39,977 bases of DNA, taken from Nocardia cerradoensis NBRC 101014 (GTDB lineage Bacteria > Actinomycetota > Actinomycetes > Mycobacteriales > Mycobacteriaceae). The translations under genes and the position numbers were made by a program. The stretch lies in contig NZ_BAFW01000204.1 of assembly GCF_000308535.1 (NCBI RefSeq), forward strand, positions 1-39,977, written 5' to 3'. The first letter of the stretch is position 1, and every line of letters begins with the position of its first letter. Below, in pieces: positions 32,347 through 39,037 of the stretch. The notes beneath the pieces were generated by a model, which did no database searches, was not told where the DNA came from, and saw only the letters and a list, made by a program, of their open reading frames with translations.

Positions 32347-33429
32347 GTGCCCTCGATACCGCCGTTTCCCTCGTTCCGTGGCTCCGGGAGGTCGCGGCGC
32401 GGGCCGCAGCTGCCCCGGATCCCGGTGCCCACCGCCCGCGCGATCGTCGACTGCGGCGTCTATATCGACGGCCATCGGCAGTCCGGGCATGTGACCCCCG
32501 CGGACGCGCTGGCGCAGGTCCGTGAGCGCGGCGACGGCTTCGTCTGGGTGGGTATGCACGCTCCCGACGCGGACCAGATGGCCGAGGTGGCCGAGATTTT
32601 CGGCCTGCACGAGCTCGCGGTCGAAGATGCCGTGCACGCGCATCAGCGCCCCAAACTGGAACGCTACGACGACACCCTGTTCCTGGTGCTGCGCACCGTG
32701 AAGTATCTCGAACACGACCCCAATTCGGTCAGCGAGATCGTGCAGACCGGCGAGATCATGATCTTCGTGGGCGCGAATTTCGTGGTCACCGTCCGTCACG
32801 GCGAGCACACCGCGCTGAAGGTGGTTCGCGAGGAGATGGAGAAGCATCCCGAACGCCTCGCGCTGGGGCCCGGGGCGGTCCTGCACGCCGTCGCCGACCA
32901 CGTGGTGGATTCGTATCTGCTGGTGACCCAGTCGGTCGAAGACGATGTGGAGGGGATGGAGGAAGAGGTCTTCACCCCGCGCAGCCGGCTCACCATCGAG
33001 GCCATCTATCAGCTCAAGCGCGAGGTGGTGGAGTTGCGCCGGGCGGTCAACCCGCTGGCGCTGCCGCTGCAGGTGCTCAGCCGCAGTTCGGAACTGCCGA
33101 TGCCGAAGGAGATTCGCCGCTATCTGCGTGACGTCGCCGACCACCACACCGCGGTCGCTGAACGAATCAGCGATTTCGACGAGGCGCTCAGCGCGCTGAT
33201 CAACGCGGCGCTGGCGAAGGTCAGCGTCCAGCAGAACACTGATATGCGCAAGATCTCGGCCTGGGCCGCGATGGCCGCGGTGCCGACCATGATCGCCGGC
33301 ATCTACGGCATGAATTTCACGCATATGCCGGAGCTGTCGTGGACCTACGGCTACGGGATGGTCTGGGTCGTGATCCTGGTGATCTGCGGCGCGCTGTTCG
33401 TCGCGCTGCGGCGCAACAAATGGTTGTGA
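32347..33429 (+). CDS. corA: CorA-family magnesium/cobalt transporter
   Basis: A divalent cation channel of 360 residues. The large cytosolic N-terminal part begins with a basic/Pro-rich tail and has HELAVEDAVHAHQRPKLERYDDTLFLVLRTVKY, typical of CorA. The signature GMN is at 321-323 in IAGIYGMNFTHMPELSWTYGYGM, between the two C-terminal helices. The ending RRNKWL is cytosolic. A pentameric inner-membrane channel is expected. GTG 32347 is the start (leaderless geometry, see the promoter), and no earlier start has family support. It converges on a Sufu-domain gene, stop to stop three bases apart. A second magnesium-linked gene (MgtE-like/CBS) lies 3.5 kb downstream, as in the mycobacterial neighbourhood. 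Confidence 0.95.
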   Translation: MPSIPPFPSFRGSGRSRRGPQLPRIPVPTARAIVDCGVYIDGHRQSGHVTPADALAQVRERGDGFVWVGMHAPDADQMAEVAEIFGLHELAVEDAVHAHQRPKLERYDDTLFLVLRTVKYLEHDPNSVSEIVQTGEIMIFVGANFVVTVRHGEHTALKVVREEMEKHPERLALGPGAVLHAVADHVVDSYLLVTQSVEDDVEGMEEEVFTPRSRLTIEAIYQLKREVVELRRAVNPLALPLQVLSRSSELPMPKEIRRYLRDVADHHTAVAERISDFDEALSALINAALAKVSVQQNTDMRKISAWAAMAAVPTMIAGIYGMNFTHMPELSWTYGYGMVWVVILVICGALFVALRRNKWL

Positions 33430-33432
33430 GGA

Positions 33433-34032
33433 CTACAGATTCGCGGCGGCCCGGTGCGGATCACGGATGTCGATCCCCGCTTCGGTCCATGCCTCCCGCA
33501 GCGCCGCGGCTCCGCGCACTCGCACCCACGCCGCCTCGGTGGCGGTGATCGGCGCGACCGACAGGAATCGCACCGGATCGGCGGGCTCCGGCAGAGGGAC
33601 CTCGGCGATATCCGCCTCGCCGAGCAGCACCGCGGTGAAAGGAGCGTTGTGCCACAACGGCTCTCCCAGATCGAGCAGCGCATCCTGTTGCAGCACAATG
33701 CCTTCCACCGACGGAGCGGCGATCAGCACGCCGAGCCCGCGCGGCAGCCCCGCCTGGGCACCGGCGCCTCCGCGCAGCGTCAGCACCAATTCGGCGCGCG
33801 GGCCGCGCACGGGGTCGGCCAGGGCCGCCGCGGAATCGGTCATCGGATGCCGGGAGCCACCGAGGGTGACGTAGTGCACGAACTCGCCGTCGGGGATGCG
33901 CAGGATGTCGATCGGTTCCAGGCCGAGGAAGGTCACCGACGCGGAGTCGAAGCGCGTGTCGTCGAATCCCGGCCCCGTCCGGGGAATACCGAAATGCGTC
34001 AGTACCGCGGACCGCACCTGATCGAGTTCCAT
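33433..34032 (-). CDS. Suppressor-of-fused (Sufu) domain protein
   Basis: A cytosolic protein of 199 residues matching the bacterial Sufu family: YVTLGGSRHPM, RAELVLTLRGG, SVEGIVLQQDALLDLGEPLWHNAPFTAVLLGE, then VRFLSVAPITATEAAWVRVRGAAALREAWTEAGIDIRDPHR, the characteristic C-terminal end. In animals Sufu is a Hedgehog inhibitor. Bacterial versions are widespread, have been linked to toxin-immunity or stress contexts, and are mostly uncharacterised. ATG 34032 has no strong ribosome site. It lies 22 bp after the general-stress membrane gene and is probably co-transcribed with it. No toxin gene lies beside it, so an immunity role is not supported here. Confidence 0.85.
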   Translation of the reverse strand: MELDQVRSAVLTHFGIPRTGPGFDDTRFDSASVTFLGLEPIDILRIPDGEFVHYVTLGGSRHPMTDSAAALADPVRGPRAELVLTLRGGAGAQAGLPRGLGVLIAAPSVEGIVLQQDALLDLGEPLWHNAPFTAVLLGEADIAEVPLPEPADPVRFLSVAPITATEAAWVRVRGAAALREAWTEAGIDIRDPHRAAANL

Positions 34033-34054
34033 AGCCCTAGAGCGTGCCAGAGCC

Positions 34055-34546
34055 CTACAGCGCCAGGCGCGCCAGCATATCCCGCGCCTGTTCGGCGACC
34101 TTCGGATCGCACAGCACGTCGTAGCGGCCGGCGACCAACTGCATGGTCGAGGCGAAGTCGCGGGTGCCGCGGGTGGCGGCGTACGGGATCACCGCCGAGA
34201 TGAGCCCGAAGATGACGCCGCCGACCAGGCCGACCACCAGCGGCCCGATCACGCCGCCCGTGGTGAACAGGCTCAGCAGCAAGCCCAGGAACAGGCCCAG
34301 CCAGGCGCCCGAAACCATGCCGCCGCCAATGACTTTGCCCCAGGTGAGCCGGCCCAGCACTCGTTCGACCTGCATCAGATCGACACCCACGATGGTCATG
34401 TTCTCCACCGGGAACTGGTTGTCGGCCAGATAGTCGACCGCCCGCTGCGCCTCGGCGTAGGTCGGATAGGAGGCGACCGGCCATCCCGACGGCGGCGTCG
34501 GCAAGCCGGGCCGATTGCGATTCGGACTACCCAACGGATTGGTCAT
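34055..34546 (-). CDS. General stress protein-like membrane protein (YflT/GSP17M-type domain)
   Basis: A protein of 163 residues. A Pro-rich head precedes VASYPTYAEAQRAVDYLADNQFPVENMTIVGVDLMQVERV, the start of the general stress protein 17M/YflT-type domain. A glycine-rich pair of hydrophobic helices follows (GGGMVSGAWLGLFLGLLLSLF and GVIGPLVVGLVGGVIFGLISAVI). The end YDVLCDPKVAEQARDMLARLAL is the family tail. ATG 34546 is preceded by TAGGAT nine nt upstream, so any leader would be about two bases. It leads a short transcript with the Sufu gene 22 bp downstream. In mycobacteria a similar protein lies near the MgtE-like/CBS gene. The molecular role is unknown. Confidence 0.85.
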   Translation of the reverse strand: MTNPLGSPNRNRPGLPTPPSGWPVASYPTYAEAQRAVDYLADNQFPVENMTIVGVDLMQVERVLGRLTWGKVIGGGMVSGAWLGLFLGLLLSLFTTGGVIGPLVVGLVGGVIFGLISAVIPYAATRGTRDFASTMQLVAGRYDVLCDPKVAEQARDMLARLAL

Positions 34547-34612
34547 AACTCCACGATCCTAGGTCGATATCGCCGCTGCGGCTGGATGCGGCGACCCGGC
34601 GGCCGCCCCGCG

Positions 34613-34649
34613 TGTCCGATTTTACCGCCGGAGGGTGGCACATCGGACA
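34613..34649 (-). terminator. Candidate hairpin beyond the HadA/HadB fusion gene
   Basis: TGTCCGAT (34613-34620) and ATCGGACA (34642-34649) pair perfectly around a 21-nt loop, 67 nt beyond the stop of the dehydratase gene on the minus strand and in the upstream region of the stress-protein gene. It could be a weak terminator or an operator. I cannot decide. Confidence 0.35.
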
Positions 34650-34716
34650 TCGCACGGCCGGGGATCACACCCGGTGGACAGCGCTCACCGCCCCGGACGA
34701 GCCGGTCGGACGCGCA

Positions 34717-35811
34717 TCACGCCAAGCGGACCTCGGCGGTGGCCAGTCCGAATATCTTGCGGCCCGCCGACTTCGCGACGACCACCACGACGGCGGTGCG
34801 CGTCCGGTGATCCACGGATTTGATCCGCCCGGTGAATTCGACGACGCCGGCGGATCGGGCATCCACGATCGTGTAGTTCGACAGCCGCACCGCGTATCTG
34901 ATCAGCGCTCCTGGGTCGCCGAGCCATCCGGTGACGAAGCCCGCGCCGAGCCCCATGGTGAGCATGCCGTGGGCGATGACATCGGGAAGGCCCGCGAGCG
35001 TGGCGACGCCGTCGTGCCAGTGGATGGGGTTGGCGTCACCCGAGACGCCGGCGTAGTTCACCAGATCACCGCGGGTGATCCGCGCGGTGCGCGGCGGGAG
35101 CTCGTCGCCGACGGAGACCTGGTCGAACCGGACAACGGTGTGCGGCAGACGGGTTCGCGACACCTCCGAGAAGCGGTGGTCGCGGCGTGGGGCGACGGCG
35201 GCGTCGAGCAACTCCGCCTCGGACAGACCCTGCGCCGCCGACGGCGCACCGACGCCGTGCATGATCACCCGTTCGATCGCGCCCGCGATACCCGAGTCGA
35301 TGTCCTCTCCGGTGACACCGACCGCGGTCGTGTGCATCATATGGACGACCTCGTCGAACTGATCGGTGAAGGTGTTGGTGACGGTGATCAGATCCTTCCC
35401 GGCGATGGTGCGCACCGCGGTGACCTCGACATCGCTCACCAGGCGGTCACCGGAGACCACCGGCCGATGGAACTCGAAGACCTGATCGGTCTGCACGTAT
35501 ACGTCGTAGCCGGTGATGACGCGTTCGAACAGCCGGCGATTGGCCAGCATCGCGGGAATCGACAGGAAGGTGGGCGGCGCGACCACCGCGCCGTAGCCGC
35601 ACTGCGCCGCGTCGGCCTCCCGCCAGTGCACCGAGCCGTAATCCTGCACGGCGCGGGCGTACTCCCGGATCTTCTCCCGCCCGACCTCGTAGTAGTCCTC
35701 GGCACGGTAGGTATATCCCACCAGCGACCGCGTGTATGCCGCCGCATCCGCGGTCGCCTCGCCCGCGGCCGCCTGGTCCGCGGTTGCCTGGTCTACGGTT
35801 ACCTCGGACAC
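34717..35811 (-). CDS. Fused HadA/HadB-like (3R)-hydroxyacyl-thioester dehydratase (double hot-dog, MaoC family)
   Basis: A protein of 364 residues made of two hot-dog domains. The first (about 25-165) is HadA-like, UPF0336 type: LVGYTYRAEDYYEVGREKIREYARAVQDYGSVHW, then VVAPPTFLSIPAML and VQTDQVFEFHRPVVSGDRL. The second (about 215-364) is MaoC/HadB-like with the hydratase motif DANPIHW holding the catalytic Asp and His. In mycolic-acid bacteria HadAB dehydrates 3-hydroxyacyl-ACP in FAS-II. Fused versions are known, and some act on acyl-CoA. GTG 35811 follows GAGGAG. It lies 119 bp after the malyl-CoA-lyase-like gene. Whether it serves mycolate synthesis or a CoA-ester pathway with its neighbour is not settled by sequence. 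Confidence 0.88.
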   Translation of the reverse strand: MSEVTVDQATADQAAAGEATADAAAYTRSLVGYTYRAEDYYEVGREKIREYARAVQDYGSVHWREADAAQCGYGAVVAPPTFLSIPAMLANRRLFERVITGYDVYVQTDQVFEFHRPVVSGDRLVSDVEVTAVRTIAGKDLITVTNTFTDQFDEVVHMMHTTAVGVTGEDIDSGIAGAIERVIMHGVGAPSAAQGLSEAELLDAAVAPRRDHRFSEVSRTRLPHTVVRFDQVSVGDELPPRTARITRGDLVNYAGVSGDANPIHWHDGVATLAGLPDVIAHGMLTMGLGAGFVTGWLGDPGALIRYAVRLSNYTIVDARSAGVVEFTGRIKSVDHRTRTAVVVVVAKSAGRKIFGLATAEVRLA

Positions 35812-35930
35812 GCCACACTCCTCAACGCTCGGCTGCGCAGAGCCTAAGCACGCCGGAGTCACCGCTCGCCGGATTCGCCCGTCGTTCAAGAGGTTTCACG
35901 AGTAACGGGGCGGCCGATTGTGAGTTGTCG

Positions 35931-36878
35931 TTACGCCTGCGGCGGTACGAAACTCGTGGTGCGCGTCATGGCGGCGGCCCGCCCCTTCTCCGCGACGACC
36001 TGGGCCATCTTCGCGCTGGCCTCGTCGATCATCTCGTCGCCGAGCATCACCGCGCCGCGGGCGCCGCCGGCGGTCGAGGTGTGGTAGGCGTAGGCGTCCA
36101 GGATCTCCTCGGCGCGGTCGTAGTCGGCCTGGCGAGGGCTGAAGATCTCGTTGCACGCCTCGACCTGGGTGGGGTGCAGCACCCATTTGCCGTCGAATCC
36201 GAGCGCCGCGGTGCGCGATGCGGCGCGGCGGAAGCCGTCGAGGTCGCGGATTTGCAGATAGGGCCCGTCGATGGCCTGCAGGCCGTGCGCCCGGGCGGCG
36301 AGCAGGATGGTCATCAGAATGTGGTGGTAGGCGTCGCCGGGTTCATAGCCCTCGGGCTGTTCACCGACCACCAGGGTGCGCATATTGATACTGGCCATGA
36401 AATCGGCGGGGCCGAAGACCAGGGTCTGCACGCGCGGACTGGCGGTGGCGATCTCATCGATGTTGCGCAGCCCCTGCGCGTTCTCGATCTGCGGTTCGAT
36501 GCCGATGCGGCCGACCTCGAGGCCGTTGGCCTTCTCCAGCTGCGTCAGCAGCAGATCGAGCGCGCGCACCTGGGCGCCGTCGAGGACCTTCGGCAGCAGA
36601 ATCGCGTCCAGGTCGCGGCCGGCGCCCTCGACCACCGAGATGACGTCGGCGTAGGTCCATTCCGTCGTCCAGTCGTTGACCCGCACGACCCTGATCTGCT
36701 TGCCCCAGCCGGGCGAGTTCAGCGCGGCGACGATATTGGCGCGCGCGGCGGCCTTGGCGGGCGGGGCGACCGCATCCTCAAGGTCGAGAAAGATCTCGTC
36801 GGCGGGCAAACCCTTGGCCTTGTCGATCATCCGAAGATTACTGCCGGGTACGGCGAGCACCGAACGACGCGTTGACAT
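35931..36878 (-). CDS. HpcH/HpaI-type CoA-ester lyase (malyl-CoA/citramalyl-CoA lyase-like, CitE superfamily)
   Basis: A metal-dependent lyase of 315 residues. It starts STRRSVLAVPGSNLRMIDKA, then DEIFLDLEDAVAPPAKAAARANI, VVRVNDWTTEW, AILLPKV, GIEPQIENAQGLRNIDEI and LVFGPADFMASI, which hold the Arg, Glu and Asp ligands of the Mg-CoA site. IDGPYLQIRDLDGF and GFDGKWVLHPTQVEACNEIFSP follow. The FGPADFxAS and GKWxxHPxQ patterns point to malyl-CoA or methylmalyl-CoA lyases rather than the citrate lyase beta subunit. ATG 36878 has AGGAG. The next gene on the same strand is a double hot-dog dehydratase, an attractive but unproven partner. The exact CoA ester cannot be named. Confidence 0.88.
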   Translation of the reverse strand: MSTRRSVLAVPGSNLRMIDKAKGLPADEIFLDLEDAVAPPAKAAARANIVAALNSPGWGKQIRVVRVNDWTTEWTYADVISVVEGAGRDLDAILLPKVLDGAQVRALDLLLTQLEKANGLEVGRIGIEPQIENAQGLRNIDEIATASPRVQTLVFGPADFMASINMRTLVVGEQPEGYEPGDAYHHILMTILLAARAHGLQAIDGPYLQIRDLDGFRRAASRTAALGFDGKWVLHPTQVEACNEIFSPRQADYDRAEEILDAYAYHTSTAGGARGAVMLGDEMIDEASAKMAQVVAEKGRAAAMTRTTSFVPPQA

Positions 36879-36915
36879 GGGCGGCTCCTGAATCGTCTCG
36901 CGGGGCTGCACCACA

Positions 36916-36928
36916 TAGCCTTGCACTT
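36916..36928 (+). promoter_or_regulatory. Probable leaderless promoter of the MgtE-N/CBS gene
   Basis: TAGCCT (36916-36921) ends exactly 7 nt before ATG 36929, with no ribosome site. The spacing equals that before corA, the TetR gene and the monooxygenase. The divergent lyase starts at 36878, leaving 50 bp shared by both promoters. Confidence 0.45.
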
Positions 36929-38326
36929 ATGGCAGCAACGAAAGTTTTCGCCGCCAGGCTGGCGGGCCTGGTGGTACTGGGTCCGGACGGCGAGTCTATC
37001 GGCCGTCTGCGGGACGTGGTGATCTCCATCCGCTACGACCGCCAGCAACCCCGGGTGCTGGGACTACTGGTCGAATTACCTACCCGCAAACGTATTTTCG
37101 TCCCGATGCTCCGGGTCAACGCGATCGAGCCGAACTCGGTCAATCTCAACACCGGCACCGTGAGCCTGCGCCGCTTCGAACAGCGGCCCGGCGAAATGCT
37201 GGCGTTGGCGCAGGTACTCGACTCCAAGGTGCGCGTGGTCGATCCCGAACTCCCGGACCTCGAAGGGGTGGACGTCTTCGTCGTCGACCTGGGCATCGAA
37301 CAGAGCCGCACCCGCGACTGGGTGCTCTCGCGGGTGGCGGTGCGCGGACATCGGCGGCTGGGCCGGCGCCGCGAGGTGCACGTGGTCGAGTGGTCGGATG
37401 TGCGCGGGCTGACCCAGCACGAATTGAATCTGCCCGGTCAGGACGTCACCCAGTTGCTCGGCCAGTTCGAGGGCCTGCGCCCGGCCGATGTGGCGCATCT
37501 GCTGCGCGAACTGCCCGAGAAGCGCCGGATCGAACTGGCCCGGGCCCTCGACGACGAACGTCTCGCCGACGTGGTGCAGGAACTTCCGGAGAACGACCAG
37601 GTCGACGTGCTGCAGAATCTGGGCGTCGAACGCGCGGCCGATCTGCTCGAGGCGATGGATCCCGACGACGCCGCCGACCTGCTCGGCGAACTACCGACGG
37701 GTGAGGCCGAGGCGCTGCTGGCGCTGATGGATCCCGAGGAATCCGAGCCGGTGCGGCGCCTGCTCGAGTATTCGCCCTACACCGCGGGCGGCATGATGAC
37801 GCCCCGCCCCGTGGTGCTCACCCCCGCCGCGACCGTCGCCGAGGCGCTGGCCCGCATCCGCGACCCCGATCTGACCCCGGCGCTGGCGTCGATGGTGTTC
37901 GTGGTCCGCCCGCCGACCGCGACGCCGACCGGCCGCTATCTGGGCTGTGTGCACACCCAGGCGCTGCTGCGCGAACCGCCGGCGACACTGGTGGGCGGAC
38001 TGGTCGACAGCGACCTCACCCAGTTGCATCCCGATGCCGCGCTGACCGCGGTCACCCGCTATTTCGCGACCTACAACCTGGTCTGCGGGCCGGTGGTGGA
38101 CGAGGAGAATCACCTGCTCGGCGCGGTGAGCGTCGACGACGTGCTCGACCACCTGCTGCCCGAGGACTGGCGCGAACAGGACGAGGACGCCTCCGAACCG
38201 GCGAGCACGATTCATTCGATCGCGGCCGCGGCGCGCGCGGCGGCGACGGGCCGCGCGGCCACGGGCACAGCGGCCACCGGCAAAGCGGAGACGGGTAACG
38301 CGGCGGCCGGAAGGGCGAAAGCATGA
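36929..38326 (+). CDS. Soluble PRC-barrel / MgtE-N / CBS-domain protein (magnesium transporter-like, no membrane part)
   Basis: A protein of 465 residues. Residues 1-85 are PRC-barrel-like (KVFAARLAGLVVLGPDGESIGRLRDVV). About 165-285 is the MgtE N-terminal superhelix with short repeats such as LLRELPEKRRIELARALDDERLADVVQELPENDQVDVLQNL. About 290-425 is a pair of CBS domains (YTAGGMMTPRPVVLTPAATVAEALARIRD, then GAVSVDDVLDHLLPEDW). The membrane channel of true MgtE is absent, so it should act as a cytosolic sensor or regulator, not a transporter. The tail is a five-unit AATG-type repeat. ATG 36929 is the start. The DUF1003 gene overlaps its stop by four bases (ATGA). Rv1232c of M. tuberculosis is a comparable gene, from memory. 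Confidence 0.9.
   Translation: MAATKVFAARLAGLVVLGPDGESIGRLRDVVISIRYDRQQPRVLGLLVELPTRKRIFVPMLRVNAIEPNSVNLNTGTVSLRRFEQRPGEMLALAQVLDSKVRVVDPELPDLEGVDVFVVDLGIEQSRTRDWVLSRVAVRGHRRLGRRREVHVVEWSDVRGLTQHELNLPGQDVTQLLGQFEGLRPADVAHLLRELPEKRRIELARALDDERLADVVQELPENDQVDVLQNLGVERAADLLEAMDPDDAADLLGELPTGEAEALLALMDPEESEPVRRLLEYSPYTAGGMMTPRPVVLTPAATVAEALARIRDPDLTPALASMVFVVRPPTATPTGRYLGCVHTQALLREPPATLVGGLVDSDLTQLHPDAALTAVTRYFATYNLVCGPVVDEENHLLGAVSVDDVLDHLLPEDWREQDEDASEPASTIHSIAAAARAAATGRAATGTAATGKAETGNAAAGRAKA
38240..38314 (+). repeat. Five 15-bp tandem repeats coding AATGx at the C-terminus of the MgtE-N/CBS protein
   Basis: Five consecutive 15-bp units translate to AATGR, AATGT, AATGK, AETGN and AAAGR. The frame is kept in all of them, and the units differ at several bases. 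It is a degenerate coding minisatellite that lengthens an unstructured basic tail. Unit number could vary between strains. Confidence 0.75.
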
Positions 38327-38931
38327 GTGAGCGCAGCGAACGCCCGGCCCGTTCGGACAAGCCGATCGCCCGGCAGCGCTTGGAGACTCCGGTCGAATCG
38401 CGGTTCCGCTTCGAGATCGACGCCGAGGCCGTGGCGCGGGGCAGCGAAACGGTGGCCCGATTCCTCGGGACCGGTCGTTATCTGCTGTTGCAGACGGTCG
38501 TGGTCGTGGTCTGGATCGGCCTCAACGTCTTCGCGGTCAGCCTGCAGTGGGATCCGTATCCGTTCATCCTGCTGAACCTGGCCTTCTCCACCCAGGCCGC
38601 CTACGCCGCACCGCTGATCCTGCTGGCCCAGAACCGGCAGGACAACCGCGACAAGGTATCGCTCGAGGAGGATCGCCGCCGCGCGGCACAGACCAAGGCC
38701 GACACCGAATTCCTGGCCCGGGAGCTGGCGGCGCTGCGAATCGCGGTGGGCGAGGTGGCCACTCGCGACTATCTGCGCCGCGAACTCGAAGACATCAAAG
38801 ACGCGCTGGCGCGGCTCCAACTACACGCGCCGCTGGACGACGAAGATGCTGTCGAGACCGCGAAGTCCAAGAAAAGTACCGATAGGAAGAGGGGTCGAGT
38901 ACCGATTTCGCCTCAAATAGATGGCGGCTGA
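38323..38931 (+). CDS. DUF1003 membrane protein
   Basis: A protein of 202 residues. A basic head (RSERPARSDKPIARQRLETP) precedes the DUF1003 core: VARFLGTGRYLLLQTVVVVVWIGLNVFAVSLQWDPYPFILLNLAFSTQAAYAAPLILLAQNRQDNRDK, two helices with the conserved WDPYPF loop and the N-R-Q-x-x-R-D end. Residues about 110-165 form a charged helix (RRRAAQTKADTEFLARELAALRIAVGEVATRDYLRRELEDIKDALARL) that could be a coiled coil. The tail is Lys/Arg-rich. ATG 38323 overlaps the stop of the MgtE-N/CBS gene (ATGA), so both are co-translated and may form one complex at the membrane. The function of DUF1003 is unknown. Confidence 0.92.
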   Translation: MSERSERPARSDKPIARQRLETPVESRFRFEIDAEAVARGSETVARFLGTGRYLLLQTVVVVVWIGLNVFAVSLQWDPYPFILLNLAFSTQAAYAAPLILLAQNRQDNRDKVSLEEDRRRAAQTKADTEFLARELAALRIAVGEVATRDYLRRELEDIKDALARLQLHAPLDDEDAVETAKSKKSTDRKRGRVPISPQIDGG

Positions 38932-38937
38932 CCGCAA

Positions 38938-38984
38938 TTATCGATAACAACGTGCTGACTGGCAGGTAACCTGGATCACGTTGT
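38938..38984. promoter_or_regulatory. Dyads upstream of the lytic transglycosylase gene
   Basis: TTATCGATAA (38938-38947) is a 10-bp palindrome directly after the DUF1003 stop. ACAACGTG (38947-38954) pairs with CACGTTGT (38977-38984) across 22 bp. The second could be a distant operator dyad or a stem in the leader. It lies 54-91 bp before the GTG start. No regulator is assigned. Confidence 0.4.
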
Positions 38985-39037
38985 CCGTGGCGGCCCCGCG
39001 CGTATCAGGTCGCTCAACGACTACGAGGGGATTGGTT

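Noticed and set aside
33433..34032. Sufu-domain gene as an immunity gene of a polymorphic toxin
   Set aside because: No toxin, secretion signal protein or repeat-rich gene lies next to it. Its neighbours are CorA and a stress membrane protein.
38932..39037. c-di-AMP (ydaO-type) riboswitch before the lytic transglycosylase
   Set aside because: Such switches precede cell-wall lytic genes in actinobacteria, but the spacer is only about 106 bp and lacks the consensus. Only simple dyads are present.
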